Positions 50,982 to 60,088 of a stretch of 64,000 nucleotides of DNA are shown in pieces. Each line of letters begins with the position of its first letter. Positions within the stretch are counted from its first letter, which is position 1. Both the position numbers and the translations under genes were made by a program. Under the pieces are notes generated by a model. It ran no database searches and was not told the origin of the DNA. It saw only the letters and a program-made list of their open reading frames with translations. Location of the stretch: positions 1 to 64,000 of the forward strand of contig NZ_AKJL01000272.1 in assembly GCF_000282355.1 (NCBI RefSeq), read 5' to 3'. The stretch comes from Pseudomonas sp. GM49 (GTDB lineage: Bacteria > Pseudomonadota > Gammaproteobacteria > Pseudomonadales > Pseudomonadaceae).

Positions 50982-51687
50982 GGTGTTTCTCCTTTGCGTT
51001 GTGCCAGCCGAGATAGAGATAAAGACCGAACAGGGCGATCGCCATGGCGAACCACTGCACGGCATAAGCGCTGTGTTTTTCCGGGCCCATGGCGACCACC
51101 GGCCAGTCGGCTTGATAGGTGGCGGGGCCGGTTTCGGCGCGTAGTTCGTAGGCAAAGCCTTCGCGGTTCAGTGCCGTCCAGAGCCTGGTTGGCTCAACGG
51201 CCGTAATCAGCTTCGGCCATGTCAACGTTGTGGGATCTGCGTGCAATTGGAACGTCACACCGGGGGAGACGTAGACCCACGCGTCGAGGCTGACTGCTTC
51301 GGCAGGCGTGTTGAATTGCGGTGGTGTGCGGCGGTCCGGCCAGGGCAACCAGCCGCGATTGACCAGCAGCCAAAGCCCGGTGGCCTGATCGTGAAACGGT
51401 TGCAACAGCTCGACGCCAACCTTGCCGTTGCGTTGACTGTTGTCCAGCAACAGGCTGTGGGCGGCATCGAACTCGCCATGCAGGCGAACCCGGCGGAAGG
51501 CCGGGTCCTGAGTATGTTGCAGCTCGGAGCTGGCCATCGGCTCGGCGGCGCGGCGTTCGGCGTAGGTTTGCAGTAGCGCGCTTTTCTCCGCGCCCCGGCT
51601 CAATTGCCAGAACCCCAGGGACACCAGCAGCGGCAGCAACAGCGCCACCATCAGCGTTGGCACGATTCCCGGCCGAAAGCGCTTCAT
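50947..51687 (-). CDS. SURF1 family cytochrome oxidase biogenesis protein
   Basis: A 246-aa SURF1 protein. N-terminal helix (about 11-29) and C-terminal helix (about 212-232: VQWFAMAIALFGLYLYLG) flank the periplasmic domain with the family segments LGFWQLSRGAEKSAL and LLVNRGWLPW. It helps insert heme A. It overlaps the downstream assembly gene. The RBS is weak. Confidence 0.9.
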   Translation of the reverse strand: MKRFRPGIVPTLMVALLLPLLVSLGFWQLSRGAEKSALLQTYAERRAAEPMASSELQHTQDPAFRRVRLHGEFDAAHSLLLDNSQRNGKVGVELLQPFHDQATGLWLLVNRGWLPWPDRRTPPQFNTPAEAVSLDAWVYVSPGVTFQLHADPTTLTWPKLITAVEPTRLWTALNREGFAYELRAETGPATYQADWPVVAMGPEKHSAYAVQWFAMAIALFGLYLYLGWHNAKEKHHGSGHESTQHV

Positions 51688-51758
51688 GGCATCGCCAGAA
51701 AGTCGGTCATCGCGATAGCTATACTTAAGAGCATCGCTTGTCCCCCCGGAGTCTCACC

Positions 51759-51962
51759 ATGCTCAAAGCAGCCATCGTCCTGATGCTGATTGCCACGGTT
51801 GTCAGCCTGTTCAGCGGCCTGTTTTTTCTGGTCAAGGACGACAGCCGCTCAAACCGCCTCGTCATTGCCTTGAGTGTTCGTGTGACCTTGGCCGCCATTA
51901 CCCTCGGTTTGATCACCTGGGGCTTTTTCAGCGGCCAGTTGGTGTCGCACGCCCCGTGGTAG
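51759..51962 (+). CDS. Twin-helix membrane protein (DUF2909)
   Basis: A 67-aa DUF2909 protein with two helices (MLKAAIVLMLIATVVSLFSGLF and VTLAAITLGLITWGFF) separated by a KDDSRSNR turn. It is on the opposite strand inside the oxidase cluster, between SURF1 and coxC, as in other pseudomonads. Role unknown. CGGAG RBS before ATG 51759. Confidence 0.85.
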   Translation: MLKAAIVLMLIATVVSLFSGLFFLVKDDSRSNRLVIALSVRVTLAAITLGLITWGFFSGQLVSHAPW

Positions 51963-51981
51963 CTCGCTCCTACAAGCTGCT

Positions 51982-52869
51982 TTAGAGCACATAGACGAAA
52001 ACGAACAGTCCGATCCACACCACATCCACGAAGTGCCAGTACCAACTCGCCGCTTCGAAGCCGAACTGGTGATCGCCGTCGAAGTGCCCGCGCATGATCC
52101 GCATCAGCATCACGAACAGGATGATGGTGCCGATGGTCACGTGGGCACCATGGAACCCGGTGAGCATGAAGAACGTCGCGCCGTAGATGCCCGAACCCAG
52201 GGTCAGGCCCAGTTCGCGGTAGGCGTGCATGTACTCTTCAGCCTGGAAAGTGAGGAACCCGCAGCCCAGCAACACGGTGATCGCCAACCACAATTTCAGT
52301 GCGCCGCGATGGCCCTTTTTCAAGGCATGGTGGGCGATGGTCACGGTCACGCTGGAGCTCACCAGCAACACGGTGTTGAGCAGCGGCAGACCCCAGGGGC
52401 TGATGACCTCCTTGGGTGGCGGGAACAGTTTCGAGTCGGGGTTGTTCAGCAGCGGCCAGGTGAACTGGAAGTTCGGCCACAGCATGTGCGCGATGCCCTT
52501 GGCGCCGTCACCGCCGAGGGCCGGGCCGGAAATGTTACGCACATAAAACAGTGCACCGAAGAAGGCGATGAAGAACATCACCTCCGAGAAAATGAACCAA
52601 CTCATGCCCCAGCGAAACGAGCGATCCATTTGCGGGCTGTACAAACCGCCGCGACTTTCCTTGATCACAGTGCCGAACCAGCCGAACAGCATGTAGGCCA
52701 GCAGCAGCCCGCCGACGAAAAAGATCAGCGGCCCGTGGGATTCGGGGCGCGCCGCTTTCAGATCGTTGAACCAGGTAGCCAGGCCGTACACGGTGGTGAC
52801 CATGCCGAGCGTGGCGATGATCGGCCATTTGCTCTGGGCGGGAACGTAATAATGTTCATGAGTTGCCAT
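51982..52869 (-). CDS. coxC: Cytochrome c oxidase subunit III
   Basis: A 295-aa integral subunit with about seven helices and the subunit III hallmarks RGMSWFIFSEVMFFIAFFGA-like segment (in parts), GFHGAHVTIG and WYWHFVDVVW. It is part of the aa3 oxidase. AAGGAG RBS. The gap to ctaG is 25 bases. Confidence 0.95.
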   Translation of the reverse strand: MATHEHYYVPAQSKWPIIATLGMVTTVYGLATWFNDLKAARPESHGPLIFFVGGLLLAYMLFGWFGTVIKESRGGLYSPQMDRSFRWGMSWFIFSEVMFFIAFFGALFYVRNISGPALGGDGAKGIAHMLWPNFQFTWPLLNNPDSKLFPPPKEVISPWGLPLLNTVLLVSSSVTVTIAHHALKKGHRGALKLWLAITVLLGCGFLTFQAEEYMHAYRELGLTLGSGIYGATFFMLTGFHGAHVTIGTIILFVMLMRIMRGHFDGDHQFGFEAASWYWHFVDVVWIGLFVFVYVL

Positions 52870-52894
52870 TTATTGTTCTCCTTATCGGGCACGC

Positions 52895-53446
52895 TCAGCC
52901 GCCAGTGTTTACAGCTACCGGTGGATGTCGGGCGGTGATATCGAACAGCGTGTAAGACAGCGTCAGGTGCTTCACATCCTTGGGCATGTCACGGTCAACG
53001 ATGAAACGTACCGGCATCTCGATCCGTTGACCGGGCTGCAGCACTTGCTGGGTAAAGCAGAAACATTCGGTCTTGTGGAAGTACGCCGCCGCCGCGCTGG
53101 GCGCGATGCTCGGCACTGCCTGGGCGCTCATAGGGCGGTCGGTGGGGTTATGCGCAATGAAGATCATCTCGTTCACTGCCCCAGGGTTGGCCGTCAATTC
53201 CTCACCCTTGGGATAGAAATCCCAGGGCATGTCGGCGGAATTGGTTGAAAGAAACTGCACGCGCACCTGCCGCGAGGTGTCGACCGTCTGCTCACCCTCG
53301 TACTGCCCGGCAGTTTTGCCATTGATGCCGAAGGCCTTGCACATCACGTCGTAGATCGGCACCAGCGCAAACCCGAACACAAACATCGCTACCACCACCA
53401 GCAACAGGCGGGTGACCAGTTTCTTCAACGAAATCGAGTCAGCCAT
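52895..53446 (-). CDS. ctaG: Cytochrome c oxidase assembly protein CtaG/Cox11
   Basis: A 183-aa copper chaperone for CuB of subunit I. One N-terminal helix (about 9-31) and a periplasmic domain with the conserved FHKTECFCFTQQ (CFCF) copper motif. Start ATG 53446 with GGAGG 9 bases away; a longer frame to 53512 reads through the REP region. Lies between coxA and coxC. Confidence 0.93.
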   Translation of the reverse strand: MADSISLKKLVTRLLLVVVAMFVFGFALVPIYDVMCKAFGINGKTAGQYEGEQTVDTSRQVRVQFLSTNSADMPWDFYPKGEELTANPGAVNEMIFIAHNPTDRPMSAQAVPSIAPSAAAAYFHKTECFCFTQQVLQPGQRIEMPVRFIVDRDMPKDVKHLTLSYTLFDITARHPPVAVNTGG

Positions 53447-53470
53447 GATTTCGAACCTCCACACCACCCC

Positions 53471-53551
53471 CTGTAGGAGCGAGCTTGCTCGCGATAGCGG
53501 TGTGTCTGACACACCGAGTTGGCCCTATCGCGAGCAAGCTCGCTCCCACAG
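53471..53551. repeat. Paired REP elements inside the oxidase operon
   Basis: CTGTAGGAGCGAGCTTGCTCGCGATAG and the facing CTATCGCGAGCAAGCTCGCTCCCACAG form a large imperfect dyad between coxA and ctaG on the same strand. It could stabilise the coxBA mRNA or reduce expression of downstream genes. Confidence 0.92.
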
Positions 53552-53563
53552 AAGGGCAGGTGT

Positions 53564-55156
53564 TCATTTCACTTCCGGCGGCGTGGTGAAGGTGTGATAC
53601 GGCGCCGGCGACGGAATACTCCACTCCAGGCCTTCAGCCCCGTCCCACGGTTTGGCCGGTGCTGGCGGACCGCCGCGAATGGTCTTGATCACGATGAACA
53701 GGAAGAAGATCTGCGTGGCGCCGAACATGAATGCACCAATCGACGACACCATGTTGAAGTCGGCGAATTGAAGGTTGTAGTCCGGAATTCGCCGCGGCAT
53801 GCCCGCCAGTCCCACGAAGTGCATCGGGAAGAAGGCCATGTTCATGCCGATGAACGATAGCCAGAAATGCAGCTTGCCGAGGGTTTCGTCGTACATGTGG
53901 CCGGTCCACTTCGGCAGCCAGTAGTAGGCCGAGGCGAAGATCCCGAAGATCGCCCCCGGCACCAGTACATAGTGGAAGTGCGCGACCACGAAGTAGGTGT
54001 CCTGGTACTGGAAATCCGCCGGGGCGATGGCCAGCATCAACCCGGAGAACCCGCCGATGGAGAACAGGATCACGAACGCCACGGCGAACAGCATCGGCGT
54101 CTCGAAGGTCAGCGAGCCTTGCCACATGGTGCTGGCCCAGTTGAACACCTTCACGCCAGTTGGCACCGCAATCAGCAGCGTGGCATACATGAAGAACAGC
54201 TCGCCCACCAGCGGAATGCCGACCACGAACATGTGGTGCGCCCAGACGATGAACGACAGGAACGCGATACTCGCCGTGGCGTAGACCATCGACGTGTAGC
54301 CGAACAATGGCTTGCGCGAAAAGGCCGGAATGATCGAGCTGACGGCACCGAACGCCGGCAGGATCATGATGTACACCTCGGGGTGGCCGAAGAACCAGAA
54401 CACATGCTGGAACAGCACCGGGTCACCGCCACCGGCGGCACTGAAGAAGCTGGTGCCGAAGTGGATGTCCATCAGCATCATGGTCACGCAGCCCGCCAGT
54501 ACCGGCATCACCGCGATCAACAGGAACGCGGTGATCAGCCAGGTCCAGACGAACAATGGCATTTTCATCAACGTCATGCCGGGGGCGCGCAGGTTGAGGA
54601 TGGTGGCGATCACGTTGATCGCCCCCATGATCGAACTGATCCCCATCAAGTGAATGGCGAAGATGAAGAAGGTCACGCTTTCCGGCGCATAGGTCGTCGA
54701 CAGCGGTGCATAGAAGGTCCAGCCGAAGTTCGGCCCGCCGCCGGAGGTGAACAGGGTCGATACCAGCAGCAGGAACGCTGCCGGCAACAGCCAGAAGCTG
54801 AAGTTGTTCATCCGCGGCAGGGCCATGTCCGGCGCGCCAATCATCAGCGGGATCATCCAGTTGGCGAGGCCGACGAAGGCCGGCATTACCGCACCGAAGA
54901 CCATTACCAAGCCGTGCATGGTGGTCATCTGGTTGAAGAATTCCGGCTGGACGATTTGCAGCCCCGGCTGGAACAGCTCGGCGCGAATCACCATCGCGAA
55001 CGAGCCGCCAAGCAGGAACATGGAGAATGCAAACCACAGGTACAGCGTGCCAATGTCCTTGTGGTTGGTGGTCAGCACCCAGCGCATCAAGCCTTTGGCG
55101 GGGCCGTGGGCGTGGTCGGTGGCGGTATGAACATGTTCATCGATTACAGCAGTCAT
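53564..55156 (-). CDS. coxA: Cytochrome c oxidase subunit I
   Basis: A 530-aa catalytic subunit with twelve helices. It carries heme a, heme a3 and CuB: WFFGHPEVYIMILPAFG (His-Tyr crosslink region), HHMF (CuB His pair) and HFHYVLV (heme a3/a ligands). It contains the ELFFMYATLLIAVPTG region of type A oxidases. ATG 55156 (MTAVIDEH) follows AGGAGACAG on the minus strand. Confidence 0.96.
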   Translation of the reverse strand: MTAVIDEHVHTATDHAHGPAKGLMRWVLTTNHKDIGTLYLWFAFSMFLLGGSFAMVIRAELFQPGLQIVQPEFFNQMTTMHGLVMVFGAVMPAFVGLANWMIPLMIGAPDMALPRMNNFSFWLLPAAFLLLVSTLFTSGGGPNFGWTFYAPLSTTYAPESVTFFIFAIHLMGISSIMGAINVIATILNLRAPGMTLMKMPLFVWTWLITAFLLIAVMPVLAGCVTMMLMDIHFGTSFFSAAGGGDPVLFQHVFWFFGHPEVYIMILPAFGAVSSIIPAFSRKPLFGYTSMVYATASIAFLSFIVWAHHMFVVGIPLVGELFFMYATLLIAVPTGVKVFNWASTMWQGSLTFETPMLFAVAFVILFSIGGFSGLMLAIAPADFQYQDTYFVVAHFHYVLVPGAIFGIFASAYYWLPKWTGHMYDETLGKLHFWLSFIGMNMAFFPMHFVGLAGMPRRIPDYNLQFADFNMVSSIGAFMFGATQIFFLFIVIKTIRGGPPAPAKPWDGAEGLEWSIPSPAPYHTFTTPPEVK

Positions 55157-55238
55157 GTTCTGTCTCCTGCAAACAGATGGGCTGGGCAGGCCGGGGTGCA
55201 TAGCCCCGACCGGTTCCGTACGTGCGCAATAGACCGGG

Positions 55239-56366
55239 TCATTTGCTTTCCGCCTGTTTCAGCTCCAGCACTTCTTTAGGCGTGACCATGTCGCCTTTGT
55301 TGTTGCCCCAGGCATTACGTTCATAGGTCACGACCGCCGCGATATCGACTTCCGAGAGTTGCTTGCCGAACGCCGCCATCGCGGTGCCAGGCTTGCCGTG
55401 GAAGACAATGCTCAGGTGAGCCTCTTTCGGCCCGGTGGCGATTTTCGAACCCTTGAGTGCCGGGAACATCGGCGGCAGGCCCTGGCCTTCGGCCTGGTGA
55501 CAGGCCACGCAGGTGGTGTGATAGATCTTGTCGCCGCGATCCTTGAGCTCGTCGAGCGTCCATTCCTTGCTGGTCAGCTCTTTGAGCTGTGCGGCCTCGA
55601 CCTTGCGATCGGCCAGCCATTTTTCGTAATCGGCCTTTTCCTTGACCTCGACCACCGTCGGCATGAAGCCGTGATCCTTGCCGCACAACTCAGCGCACTG
55701 GCCACGGTAGATGCCGGGCTTGTCGATGCGGGTCCAGGCTTCGTTGACGAACCCGGGAATCGCGTCGCGCTTGACCGCGAAAGCCGGCACCCACCAGGAG
55801 TGGATCACGTCGGCGGAGGTCACCAGAAAGCGCACTTTGGTGCCGACCGGAAGCACCAATGGCTTGTCGACTTCGAGCAGATAGTGCTCGCCCTTGGCTT
55901 CCTTGTTGTGGATTTGATCTTGAGGGGTGGTCAGGTTGCTGAAGAATTCGACGTCCTGGCCCAGGTATTTGTAGTGCCACTTCCACTGGTAGCCGGTGAC
56001 CTGGATATCGATCTCCGGCTCGCTGGCGTCGTACATCTTGATCAGGGTCGCGGTAGCGGGAACCGCCATGGCCACCAGGATCAGGAAGGGCACGATGGTC
56101 CAGAGGATTTCGACAGTGGTGCTTTCATGAAATTTGGCAGCCACCTGCCCGGTCGAGCGGCGGTGGAGAATCATCGACCAGAACATGGCACCAAAAACGA
56201 TGATGCCGATCACCACACAGATCCAGAAAATGGTCATGTGCAGGTCGAATACTGCGTGACTGATTTCAGTCGCTCCAGGCGCCATATTCACAGTCCAGGC
56301 CGCTTGTGCCTGACTGAAAATCGACCACAACAGGAGGCCCATCCAGACATGTGGATGTCGCATCAT
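55239..56366 (-). CDS. coxB: Cytochrome c oxidase subunit II with fused cytochrome c domain
   Basis: A 375-aa caa3-like subunit II. Signal peptide/first helix, two membrane helices (about 43-65, 88-110), CuA domain with H189, C224-C228, H232 and M235 (QCAELCGKDHGFM), then a C-terminal c-type heme site CVACH (286-290). The fused heme may accept electrons from the soluble carriers. First gene of coxBA-ctaG-coxC. GGGGAA RBS. Confidence 0.95.
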   Translation of the reverse strand: MMRHPHVWMGLLLWSIFSQAQAAWTVNMAPGATEISHAVFDLHMTIFWICVVIGIIVFGAMFWSMILHRRSTGQVAAKFHESTTVEILWTIVPFLILVAMAVPATATLIKMYDASEPEIDIQVTGYQWKWHYKYLGQDVEFFSNLTTPQDQIHNKEAKGEHYLLEVDKPLVLPVGTKVRFLVTSADVIHSWWVPAFAVKRDAIPGFVNEAWTRIDKPGIYRGQCAELCGKDHGFMPTVVEVKEKADYEKWLADRKVEAAQLKELTSKEWTLDELKDRGDKIYHTTCVACHQAEGQGLPPMFPALKGSKIATGPKEAHLSIVFHGKPGTAMAAFGKQLSEVDIAAVVTYERNAWGNNKGDMVTPKEVLELKQAESK

Positions 56367-56736
56367 TGCGGGTTCCCCTTATCGTTCTTGTTATCCCGCC
56401 GGCTTTCACCTGCGGCAAGGGAGCGGCTGTATCAGACTACGAACTTGAATCGCCGTGCCTTGCTGCATATGCAGTCGGGCGTCATCAGCTAACTCCATTC
56501 CAACCCGAGTATAGACAGCACCTCTGACCTCGCAACGCGAAGGCGTAAATCATCTGAAACAGCATTAACTTGCTTTGCAGGGCACGAATGGAGAAGGATG
56601 CAGACGAGTGGTGGCCAATCGATATAACGGGACCGTCTCAAGGATGAAATAATTATGACAAATGCGTCTTAGCATTTTTCGTAAGCCAGCTAAGTTATGT
56701 CTTCCCTATTTCATTGCCTTGTTTCCTGGAGTTTTC
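56367..56736. promoter_or_regulatory. Divergent promoter region of the oxidase operon and the 56737 gene
   Basis: 370 bases without a gene. The minus-strand side should hold the coxB promoter and the plus side the promoter of the downstream gene, with CTGGAG before ATG 56737. No clear operator or hairpin was seen. Confidence 0.4.
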
Positions 56737-57387
56737 ATGAACACCGCCGCATTGCGCGAGCAGATCCAAAAAGCCCAACAACACGAAGCCGAGACCGGCC
56801 TGCTGACGCGTCAGCTGGAAAGTAAACTGCCTCACCTACACCCGGCGATCCAATTGCCGGAAGCGGACGCCAATGGCGTGCTGACGCGTTTTGTCGCCGC
56901 CTACATCGAAGAAGTGCCCGATCTGCTGGATGCAGCAAATGAAGTCGCCAGGGAAGCGGGCATTGAGTCACAGATCAAACCGGTGCTGAAAATCGCCGAA
57001 CAGTACTTTCTCCAGCCGCCAGCCATCATGGCCGGCCATGTCGGGCTCGACAGCCTGCTGGATGAAGCCTATCTGGCGCACCGGTTTGTCGAAGAGGTCA
57101 ACGACCTGTACATCAAGCATTTCGGCCAGCCACTGATCCCCTTGGACATGACTGTCGCCAACCTGATTGCTCACCAATTGATCGGTGAGTCGTTCGCCAA
57201 CCAACTGGACGAAGCGGTGCATCACGCCATCGACGAAATGCTCAACGAAGAGAGTTTTGCGCTGGAGTCGGTGGAAACCTACCGCGACAAGCTCAGCAGC
57301 CCGGACACCGGCGCCGCATGGAAACGCTGGCCGTGCATGTCCCGCCGTTTGGGCGTAGGCCTGGAGCTGGATCAGCCGGCGGCTTGA
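56737..57387 (+). CDS. Conserved hypothetical protein (PA0104-like)
   Basis: A 216-aa, mostly helical, acidic soluble protein with no signal peptide, membrane helix or catalytic motif that I recognise. It includes HPAIQLPEADANGVLTRFVAAYIEEVPDLLDAA and HQLIGESFANQLDEAVHHAIDEML. ATG 56737 follows CTGGAG. The PA0104 comparison is from position and memory. A REP pair follows. Confidence 0.7.
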   Translation: MNTAALREQIQKAQQHEAETGLLTRQLESKLPHLHPAIQLPEADANGVLTRFVAAYIEEVPDLLDAANEVAREAGIESQIKPVLKIAEQYFLQPPAIMAGHVGLDSLLDEAYLAHRFVEEVNDLYIKHFGQPLIPLDMTVANLIAHQLIGESFANQLDEAVHHAIDEMLNEESFALESVETYRDKLSSPDTGAAWKRWPCMSRRLGVGLELDQPAA

Positions 57388-57396
57388 TCCCTGAAA

Positions 57397-57492
57397 CCTG
57401 TGGGAGCGGGCTTGCTCGCGAATACGGTCAATCATTCAACGTTGATGTCGACTGACACGCCGCTTTCCCGAGCAAGCCCGCTCCCACACAGG
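57397..57492. repeat. Paired REP elements (BIME)
   Basis: CCTGTGGGAGCGGGCTTGCTCG and the facing CGAGCAAGCCCGCTCCCACACAGG flank about 50 bases between convergent genes. Confidence 0.9.
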
Positions 57493-57496
57493 TACC

Positions 57497-59023
57497 TCAG
57501 CCAGCCGCACCTATACCTGTATTCGTGCGCACCCGCCCCTCAAGCCTGCGCTTCAATCCCCGCGCTTCAATCAGCAGCTTCGAACCCTTGGCCGCATTCG
57601 CCCGACCCCATTCCTCCAGCAACTCCAGACAGGAGTGATCGATGTAGCTCAAATTGTTGAGTGGAACATGCACCGTAGTGCCCGGCGCAATGCTGCCCAG
57701 TACCTGGGTCAGCGCCGGCACTTTGAGGAAGGTCGCCGCACCCACCAGGCGCAATTCCATTTGCCCTTCCTGAGGCAGGTCGATCAGGCTGATCTTCAAG
57801 CGCGAGGCTTTCAGCGCCAGTTTCACCAGCGTCAGGCCGAAGCCAATCAACACGCCGGTCAGCAGGTCCGTGAATACGATGGCCAGCGCAGTTGCCGCGT
57901 AAGTGAACATCGGCGCCCGACCATACCGGCCCAAGCCACGAAAGACCTTGAGGTCCACCAGTTTGAAACCGGTGTACACCAGCACGCCCGCCAGGCTCGC
58001 CACCGGAATGCTTTGCAGGACACTGGACAGCAACAACACGAACGCCAGCAGCCACAGGCCGTGGAAAATCGTCGAGTAACGGGTGGTGGCGCCTGCCTGG
58101 ACGTTAGCCGAGCTGCGCACGATCACGCCCGTCATCGGCAGGGCGCCGAGCAGGCCGCAGAGCATGTTGCCGACACCTTGCGCCGACAGTTCCCGATCGA
58201 AGTCCGAGCGCTGGCCGCTGTGCATCCGGTCTACTGCGGCAGCCGAGAGCAGGGTTTCGGCGCTAGCGATGAAGGCCACGGCAAACGCGGCGATCAGCAA
58301 GGTCGGATCAGCCAGGTTGAGTAGATCTGCCGGCTTCAGCCAGTCGATGGCCTCCGTCAGGTTGGCCGGCACCTCAACCCGTTTGACCTGCAACGCCAGC
58401 ACCAGGCTGGCAAGCGTGGCCAGACCAACGCCGAGTAGCGCGCCAGGAATGAAGCGCAGGGATTGCGGACGGAATTTGTCCCACAGCCACATGACGGCAA
58501 TCGTCGACAAACCGAGCAAACCGGCTTGCCAGCCAAGCGTGGGCAATGCCTGAGCCAGTACCGCCGGGAAGGCTGCCAGGTTATCCAGGCCCGAGGGTCT
58601 GGGTACGGCATCCAGCATCACATGCACCTGAGACAGGACGATCAGCACGCCAATCCCGGCCAGCATGCCGTACACCACTGCCGGCGCCGTCACCCGAAAC
58701 CAGCAGCCCAGCTTCAAACGACCGGCCAACAGTTGCAGCAAACCCGCCAGCACCAGAATGGGCCCGAGCATGGCGATGCCGTGTTGGCGGACCAGTTCGA
58801 ATACCAGAACCGCCAGGCCCGCCGCCGGGCCGCTGACTTGCAGCGGCGAGCCGGCCAACCAACCGACTACCAGACCACCGATGATGCCGGTGATCAGACC
58901 TTTGGCCGGAGGCAGCCCCGAAGCAATCGCGATGCCCATGCACAGGGGCAGGGCAACCAGAAACACAACCACCGAAGCCAGCAGCTCCCGTGGCAGAACA
59001 GCTTTGAGTCGAGCAGCACGCAT
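57497..59023 (-). CDS. SulP-family anion transporter (probable bicarbonate/sulfate)
   Basis: A 508-aa SulP transporter with about ten to twelve helices (residues 1-about 390) and a C-terminal STAS domain (about 420-500). VSGPAAGLAVLV is the SulP anion-site segment. Immediately upstream lies a beta-carbonic anhydrase on the same strand, which points to bicarbonate as cargo, as in marine BicA-like pairs; sulfate remains possible. Start 59023 with GGGAG. Confidence 0.85.
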   Translation of the reverse strand: MRAARLKAVLPRELLASVVVFLVALPLCMGIAIASGLPPAKGLITGIIGGLVVGWLAGSPLQVSGPAAGLAVLVFELVRQHGIAMLGPILVLAGLLQLLAGRLKLGCWFRVTAPAVVYGMLAGIGVLIVLSQVHVMLDAVPRPSGLDNLAAFPAVLAQALPTLGWQAGLLGLSTIAVMWLWDKFRPQSLRFIPGALLGVGLATLASLVLALQVKRVEVPANLTEAIDWLKPADLLNLADPTLLIAAFAVAFIASAETLLSAAAVDRMHSGQRSDFDRELSAQGVGNMLCGLLGALPMTGVIVRSSANVQAGATTRYSTIFHGLWLLAFVLLLSSVLQSIPVASLAGVLVYTGFKLVDLKVFRGLGRYGRAPMFTYAATALAIVFTDLLTGVLIGFGLTLVKLALKASRLKISLIDLPQEGQMELRLVGAATFLKVPALTQVLGSIAPGTTVHVPLNNLSYIDHSCLELLEEWGRANAAKGSKLLIEARGLKRRLEGRVRTNTGIGAAG

Positions 59024-59113
59024 GGTGAGTCTCCCGAAGTTTTCTTCAGGCATGGCAAAGCCAGGCTGCCTGAACGGCAGCCTCGGCTGAACCACACAAC
59101 GATTTAGGGGGAT

Positions 59114-59845
59114 TTAGAAGCGCGCTTTGGGCGTCGCCACGGGAATTGGCAGGCTGCCATTGAGCGGCAGGAAACAGCCTTTATCGGCGTCGTAGGCTTT
59201 GATTTCGCTGGTTTCGATGTTGTAGACCCAGCCGTGAATGAACAATTGACCGTTGGCCATGCGCGAGGCCACCGACGGATGGGTGCGCAGATGCTGCAAC
59301 TGGGCGATCACATTCTCTTCGGTGAGGATGTGCATGCTTTCGCTTTCGCTAGAGCAGTTGCAATTCTCCTGCACCATGGTCTTGGCCACTTCGGCATGAC
59401 GCAGCCAGGCTTTGACCGTGGGCATTTTTTCCAGACTGTCCGGGTTGAGCACCGCACGCATGGCGCCGCAATCGGAATGCCCGCAAATGATGATGTGATG
59501 AACCCCCAGAGCCAGTACGGCGTACTCGATGGCTGTGGAAACACCGCCGTTCATTTGCCCGTAAGGCGGCACGACGTTACCGACATTGCGCGTCACGAAC
59601 AGATCGCCGGGGGAGCTCTGGGTGATCAATTCGGGAACGATGCGCGAATCGGCGCACGCGATGAACATGGCTCGCGGCCGTTGGGCGGTGGCGAGTTTCT
59701 TGAAGAGTTCTTCCTGTTGCGGAAAGATCTCATGATGAAAATGCAAAAAGCCGTCAACGATATGCTGCAACGCTGCATCGGCGGTTTCCGCCTCGGGTTC
59801 GGGCGAAGCCGATGCAGCCAACGGCTGTTTATCCTTATCACTCAT
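59114..59845 (-). CDS. Beta-class carbonic anhydrase
   Basis: A 243-aa cytoplasmic enzyme converting CO2 and water to bicarbonate. Zinc ligands C64 and D66 (ACADSR), H123 and C126 (CGHSDCGAM) fit the beta class. Encoded 90 bases before the SulP gene on the same strand, so a joint CO2/bicarbonate role is likely. GAGGA RBS before ATG 59845. Confidence 0.94.
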   Translation of the reverse strand: MSDKDKQPLAASASPEPEAETADAALQHIVDGFLHFHHEIFPQQEELFKKLATAQRPRAMFIACADSRIVPELITQSSPGDLFVTRNVGNVVPPYGQMNGGVSTAIEYAVLALGVHHIIICGHSDCGAMRAVLNPDSLEKMPTVKAWLRHAEVAKTMVQENCNCSSESESMHILTEENVIAQLQHLRTHPSVASRMANGQLFIHGWVYNIETSEIKAYDADKGCFLPLNGSLPIPVATPKARF

Positions 59846-60088
59846 GATTCATCCTCATTGACGGGCTCAGGGAGCCATCCCGTGTTGTCCGGTGTGAAGC
59901 CAGTGGCTGGTTGAAAAACATCCAGGTCAAACAGCTCGACCCATCAGTCACTCGATGAACAAGTTAGCGGTTGAATCTTAATTGAAACTGAATGAAACGC
60001 TCTAGGACGTGTGTTCCAGGTCAAAAAAAACGTGACCAGCCTAATGCGTGAGCGCGCTCCTCAGTACTCAACCATAGGCCAATTGTCC

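Noticed and set aside
53867-55279. 470-codon plus-strand frame opposite coxA
   Set aside because: Composition is typical of an antisense shadow (His/Arg/Gln/Asp-rich), and coxA is unambiguous.
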